From assembly GCA_022827265.1 (NCBI GenBank), contig JAJDTF010000081.1:1-33821 (forward strand): DNA of 33,821 bases, written 5' to 3'. The stretch is from Acidimicrobiia bacterium (GTDB lineage Bacteria > Actinomycetota > Acidimicrobiia > Acidimicrobiales > Poriferisodalaceae). The notes beneath the pieces were generated by a model. It was not told where the DNA came from, ran no database searches, and saw nothing but the letters and a program-made list of their open reading frames with translations. A program made the translations under genes and the position numbers. Each line of letters begins with the position of its first letter. Position 1 is the first letter of the stretch. Positions 31,189 to 33,821 of this stretch are shown in pieces.

Positions 31189-31759
31189 TCGGCACTAGGG
31201 GCCGGCTGACGACAGTCGCGTGGAAGCTGCCCGCGCCCTCGGCGATCCAGTCGGCCGGGCGAATGGCGTCCTGCACCGGACGACCGAGTCGTTTCTCGGC
31301 GACGGAGAGCGCTGCGTAGAGCCGGTCGCGGTCGGGCGCGCCAAGCACGAGGACATCGATATCGGCGACGGGACGATCGGCTCCCTCCCCAGACCAGCGA
31401 GCTGCCCACGAGCCAAAGATGTACGCGGCCTCAATGCCGTCGACGTCCTCAAGAACCTCAGCGAGCATTTGCGGCGGGCCGAACGCCTTGACCAGCACGT
31501 CGGCGAGTCCCCGGTAGTAGGGACTTTCGGTGTCGGCTCGCACGAGCCGGACATTGCCGATCCTGCGGCTCGTGACGATTCCGGCCGCTTCGGCTCGCTC
31601 GATCTCACGGTGCACGGAGCTGATCGGAACTTCCGCCATCGCTGCGATGTCCGTGACACTGGCTTCGAGCTCGGGATCACCGAGCAGTAGAGCCAGAATC
31701 TCGCCCTGCTGACGGGACCGCAACAACGGCAGCAGTTTCGGCGCTTCCGTTTTTCCCAT
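31169..31759 (-). CDS. HTH plus minimal nucleotidyltransferase protein, putative antitoxin
   Basis: A 196-residue protein with a winged-helix DNA-binding part at about residues 15-75 (TDIAAMAEVPISSVHREIERAEAAGIVTSRRIGNVRLV) and a DNA-polymerase-beta-type nucleotidyltransferase domain after about 90. The active-site pattern is intact: Gly116-Ser117 in YIFGSWAAR and Asp133/Asp135 in VADIDVLVLG. Many such MNT proteins neutralise HEPN toxins by AMP transfer or binding, and the HTH suggests self-regulation. It converges with and overlaps the HEPN gene, unlike the usual same-strand order. ATG at 31759 lies beside an AT-rich stretch with a TAAACT element 9 nt away. Confidence 0.87.
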   Translation of the reverse strand: MGKTEAPKLLPLLRSRQQGEILALLLGDPELEASVTDIAAMAEVPISSVHREIERAEAAGIVTSRRIGNVRLVRADTESPYYRGLADVLVKAFGPPQMLAEVLEDVDGIEAAYIFGSWAARWSGEGADRPVADIDVLVLGAPDRDRLYAALSVAEKRLGRPVQDAIRPADWIAEGAGSFHATVVSRPLVPINLGQD

Positions 31760-31768
31760 GACTAGAGA

Positions 31769-31774
31769 AGTTTA
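31769..31774 (-). promoter_or_regulatory. Possible -10 hexamer TAAACT for the nucleotidyltransferase gene
   Basis: TAAACT on the minus strand ends 9 nt before ATG at 31759, in an AT-rich spot unlike the surrounding DNA. It overlaps the interrupted palindrome TTCC-A-TTTAAA-GGAA just beyond (31775-31789), a possible operator. Confidence 0.35.
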
Positions 31775-31792
31775 TTCCATTTAAAGGAAATT

Positions 31793-31906
31793 CTGAGACG
31801 CGACGATTGGTCTCATCGATTCACCGAGGCCGGCGTGTCGCGCCGGGATGCGGCTCGGCTACTGGGCGTGTCGCACCAGCGGGTCCAGCAACTCGTCGCC
31901 GGCTGA
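31793..31906 (+). pseudogene. HTH fragment, probably the N-terminal part of a split antitoxin
   Basis: A 37-codon stretch that reads FTEAGVSRRDAARLLGVSHQRVQQLVAG, an evident helix-turn-helix, and then hits TGA at 31904-31906. The frame is open only from 31766 and has no ATG, GTG or TTG before the HTH; CTG at 31793 beside AAAGGAA is the only early candidate. One nucleotide after the stop, a second ORF in another frame encodes a DUF2384-like domain. The pair therefore looks like an Xre/MbcA-type antitoxin broken by a frameshift or split into two cistrons. Confidence 0.5.
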
Positions 31907-31907
31907 C

Positions 31908-32153
31908 GTGAGTGGCACGAACCCCCGCGGCGTCGCTCGCCGGCGGACGCAGCCAACAGTTCCGCGCCCGCAGGAGTTGCAAGCGGTTATCGATCTCGCC
32001 CGCACGGTCATCAGTGATGACGCCGTCAGGCCGTGGCTGCGATCTCCCAACCCGGGCCTCGGCGACCGAACACCGCGAGACGTCATCGCCGCTGGCGAGC
32101 ACCAACGCGTGGTCGATCTGCTGCACGCGCTGGCGGAGGGCGTCACGTCCTGA
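31908..32153 (+). CDS. DUF2384-like (MbcA/ParS/Xre) antitoxin C-terminal domain
   Basis: An 81-codon ORF from GTG at 31908. Its last 60 residues fit the antitoxin toxin-binding domain DUF2384: LQAVIDLARTVISDDAVRPWLRSPNPGLG, then RTPRDVIAAGEHQRVVDLLHALAEG. In full antitoxins this follows an HTH; here the HTH is in the ORF ending 1 nt upstream. Its normal partner is a RES-domain (or similar) toxin, and none is seen downstream. The start is uncertain: an upstream ATG at 31848 in the same frame overlaps the HTH fragment and is less likely. It may be a remnant or a small separate protein. Confidence 0.6.
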   Translation: MSGTNPRGVARRRTQPTVPRPQELQAVIDLARTVISDDAVRPWLRSPNPGLGDRTPRDVIAAGEHQRVVDLLHALAEGVTS

Positions 32154-32168
32154 CCAGGACGCTAAACA

Positions 32169-32188
32169 GCCCCGACCGAAGTCGGGGC
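32169..32188. terminator. Strong hairpin after the DUF2384 ORF
   Basis: A perfect eight-base-pair stem GCCCCGAC/GTCGGGGC with a CGAA loop begins 15 bp after the stop at 32153. No T-run follows, so it is either a terminator of the GC-rich kind or part of a folded RNA together with the next hairpin. Confidence 0.55.
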
Positions 32189-32194
32189 CGTCGG

Positions 32195-32215
32195 ACCGGG
32201 GTAACGAGCCCCGGT
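32195..32215. other. Second perfect hairpin
   Basis: A seven-base-pair stem ACCGGGG/CCCCGGT with a TAACGAG loop lies 6 nt after the first hairpin. Two tandem hairpins between convergent genes may end transcription from either side. Confidence 0.5.
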
Positions 32216-32412
32216 GGGGTGCGCTCATCGTACCGGAGGCATCCGTCGCTGAAGCGGCACATCACCTGGTGCGCAACGACGGCCGCCCGAAGGCGACCGT
32301 AGGACGTGGCGTTCGGCCTAGGACCTACGCGCCGTTGAAGAAGTACACGGGCACCATATGACACGACCCGAATCCCAGCCAAACCGATTCGAGTCTCCGC
32401 CCGCGCAGGTCC

Positions 32413-33009
32413 TCACAAACCGAGCCGACGTTCGATGGCCTGCCAGCGTGTGCGGGCTGCCACGTGATGCTCGTCGTCGATCTGCTCGCAGACCGCACGC
32501 GGCCGGACGGCTTCGGACTCAACCAGGCCTACGACAGCAGCCTCGACATCGTCCCAGCTGACCTCGACGTATCGAGTGCCGTCGCGCATCAGCTCGATCA
32601 CGGTGACTTCAAGCGGCTCCAGTTCCCGGAACCGACGCTCGACAGACCTCGCCGCAAACACCACTCCTCGGGGAGGCCGACGAGCACGGCCGGCGACCGC
32701 CACCGCCTCCACAGAGGGAACCTGCGTCGTCAAGCCCAGTGCTGTTGCAGCCGAGAAGCCAGCTGGGCCGGCCCCGGCGCCCGCTACTGCCATCCCGACC
32801 GCGAGCGGCGCCGGAGGCACCATGCCAGCCCGTGTCTGGGGCCCCTTCCAGTACAGGCCCTTGTGTGGGCGCATCAGCTCATTCCGGCCTGCCAGCCGCG
32901 CCAGCTCGCAATCGACTGCGTGACCTGGTGTCGGCAGGTCGCTTCGCGACAGAAACGACCGCACCGGAAGGCGCTCGACATGCTCACGGACCGTCTCGGC
33001 AACGCTCAT
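32413..33009 (-). CDS. AbiEi-like type IV antitoxin domain protein
   Basis: A 198-residue protein with the N-terminal winged helix of the AbiEi/DUF6088 family: VREHVERLPVRSFLSRSDL, then the AVDCELARLAGRNELMRPHKGLYWKG block, in which the last residues are the family hallmark. The remainder (GFSAATALGLTTQVPSVEAVAVAG) matches the antitoxin C-terminal part. AbiEi represses its operon and neutralises the nucleotidyltransferase toxin AbiEii, normally encoded just downstream; no AbiEii is present here, only a noncoding region. Possibly an orphan that lost its toxin, or a DUF6088 regulator. ATG at 33009 is preceded by an AT-rich stretch with TACGAT 8 nt away. Confidence 0.8.
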   Translation of the reverse strand: MSVAETVREHVERLPVRSFLSRSDLPTPGHAVDCELARLAGRNELMRPHKGLYWKGPQTRAGMVPPAPLAVGMAVAGAGAGPAGFSAATALGLTTQVPSVEAVAVAGRARRPPRGVVFAARSVERRFRELEPLEVTVIELMRDGTRYVEVSWDDVEAAVVGLVESEAVRPRAVCEQIDDEHHVAARTRWQAIERRLGL

Positions 33010-33017
33010 GAGAAGAA

Positions 33018-33023
33018 ATCGTA
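33018..33023 (-). promoter_or_regulatory. -10 hexamer TACGAT for the AbiEi-like gene
   Basis: TACGAT on the minus strand ends 8 nt before ATG at 33009, within an AT-rich block (33012-33060). Confidence 0.35.
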
Positions 33024-33104
33024 TCGATAAATTCTCAAATTTGCGAAGCGAATTAATTGGCGCCGAATCGGATCTTCACTCCGCCCTGAAGCATCGCCGT
33101 TGCC

Positions 33105-33821
33105 CTAGCTCGCCGCCGGCGCCGGCAGCTCGTCCCACAGCTTGCCCTCGAGTTCGCGGCCGCCGGCCTTGGGCGTGCGGCCTCCCCGCTGCTTGAAGAA
33201 GAACGCCACGCCGGCCGAGACGCAGGCGTCGCGCAGCTCGGTGACCCAGTCCAGCTCCATGGGCCGGGCGCCGGCACCGGACTCGCCGCCGGCGATCACC
33301 CAATCGATGCCCGCAAGATCGAGCTCGCCGAGCGGGCCGAGCAACGGCTCGGCGCTGACGAACCTCACCACTGCGGGCACCTGGCGCAGGTGGTCGATGC
33401 GGAACCCGTACCGGCGAGTCTCGACGCTCACGCCCATCGGTAGGTTCGGCGGCCAGTCGAGCTCAGGTGCGATCCGGCTCAGCCGCTGCGCTCGCTTGGT
33501 GAGCACCTGGTAGGTGTGCTGGGGCGTCTCGCGGATCACCTCGAAGACCTGCGCGATGAACCCCGGCGGCACATCGTCGTGAAAGAGATCGCTCATCGAG
33601 TCGACGAACACGAGGCGGGGTGCGCTCCAGCGTCGAGGCACATCGAGCGACGACCGATGCAAGGTGAGCCCGAAGCCCGGCCCGCTCGTCGACGGGTCGC
33701 CGTCGTTCTGGTACTTCGGCGACCCCATCGCCTTGAGCCGCCTGGCCAGCGTCTGCGCATAGCAGCGGTCGCAGCCCGGCGACACCCGATCGCAGCCCGT
33801 GGTCGGGTTCCACGTCGCCTC
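33105..33821 (-). CDS. DUF5131 (phage Gp37/Gp68) family protein, 5' end beyond window
   Basis: The leftward frame is open to the right edge and encodes at least 238 residues. It starts inside the family's typical EATWNPTTGC, followed by the Cys cluster DRVSPGCDRCYAQ expected to hold an iron-sulfur cluster. Later marks are FVDSMSDLFHD, YQVLTKRAQRL, MGVSVETRRYGFRIDHL, RFVSAEPLLGPL, WVIAGGESG and FFFKQRGG. This family is related to radical-SAM-like proteins and is widespread in phages and plasmids; the reaction is not established. The N-terminal dozen or so residues lie outside the window. Confidence 0.9.
   Translation of the reverse strand, partial: EATWNPTTGCDRVSPGCDRCYAQTLARRLKAMGSPKYQNDGDPSTSGPGFGLTLHRSSLDVPRRWSAPRLVFVDSMSDLFHDDVPPGFIAQVFEVIRETPQHTYQVLTKRAQRLSRIAPELDWPPNLPMGVSVETRRYGFRIDHLRQVPAVVRFVSAEPLLGPLGELDLAGIDWVIAGGESGAGARPMELDWVTELRDACVSAGVAFFFKQRGGRTPKAGGRELEGKLWDELPAPAAS

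Noticed and set aside
32154..32412. Transposon TnpB/omega-RNA remnant
   Set aside because: Hairpins look suggestive, but no TnpB motifs or transposon ends could be found.
1..33821. tRNA or rRNA genes and insertion sequences
   Set aside because: No T-loop/acceptor pairing, rRNA core sequence or transposase motif was seen on either strand by eye.

Overview
The window is about 33.8 kb of GC-rich, gene-dense bacterial DNA, with genes on both strands and short gaps. The best guess is an actinobacterium, possibly Acidimicrobiia-like. Supporting signs are an F420-type LLM oxidoreductase, an MSMEG_1061-type PPOX flavoprotein, a DUF222/HNH (13E12-type) protein, DUF3179 and FxsA proteins, many GTG starts, and a recurring TANNNT hexamer 6-9 nt upstream of start codons, as expected for leaderless mRNAs. 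The taxonomy is inference. No rRNA, tRNA, transposase or CRISPR array was seen.

Layout. 1-10.7 kb: an MFS exporter cut by the left edge, a divergent LLM oxidoreductase, then leftward genes: a membrane cupredoxin-like protein behind an enoyl-CoA hydratase/isomerase homologue, a lipoprotein and a large secreted RCC1-repeat protein sharing one C-terminal domain, an acyl-CoA dehydrogenase/flavin monooxygenase homologue, a CaiB/BaiF CoA-transferase, and a small membrane protein with 11-residue glycine repeats. 10.9-16.9 kb: a rightward run of atypical SDR, amidase, cupin, ABM-type monooxygenase, FxsA, SH3-domain membrane protein and DUF1295 membrane protein. 17-24.9 kb: an ArsI/CadI-like dioxygenase, alpha/beta hydrolase, FMN reductase, FAD monooxygenase, DUF3179 lipoprotein, VOC protein, SDR and PPOX protein. 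Many of these are oxidoreductases, CoA enzymes and hydrolases, as expected of a heterotroph degrading diverse organic compounds; no single pathway can be named.

25.2-29.8 kb: a DUF222/HNH gene and a DUF1697 gene diverge from an unusual 0.7-kb region. On each side the start-codon region of the gene appears to have been copied upstream, giving short ORFs linked by ATGA stop/start overlaps, with a leaderless-type promoter at the outer end. This is the most unusual structure in the window. An ABC exporter follows, whose ATPase gene looks frameshifted near its 3' end.

29.8-33.0 kb: a toxin-antitoxin/defence cluster with a MazEF-type pair and a palindromic operator, a HEPN gene convergent with and overlapping an HTH-nucleotidyltransferase gene, a split HTH plus DUF2384-like antitoxin, and an AbiEi-like antitoxin without its toxin. 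The right edge cuts a DUF5131 (phage Gp37/Gp68-type) iron-sulfur protein.
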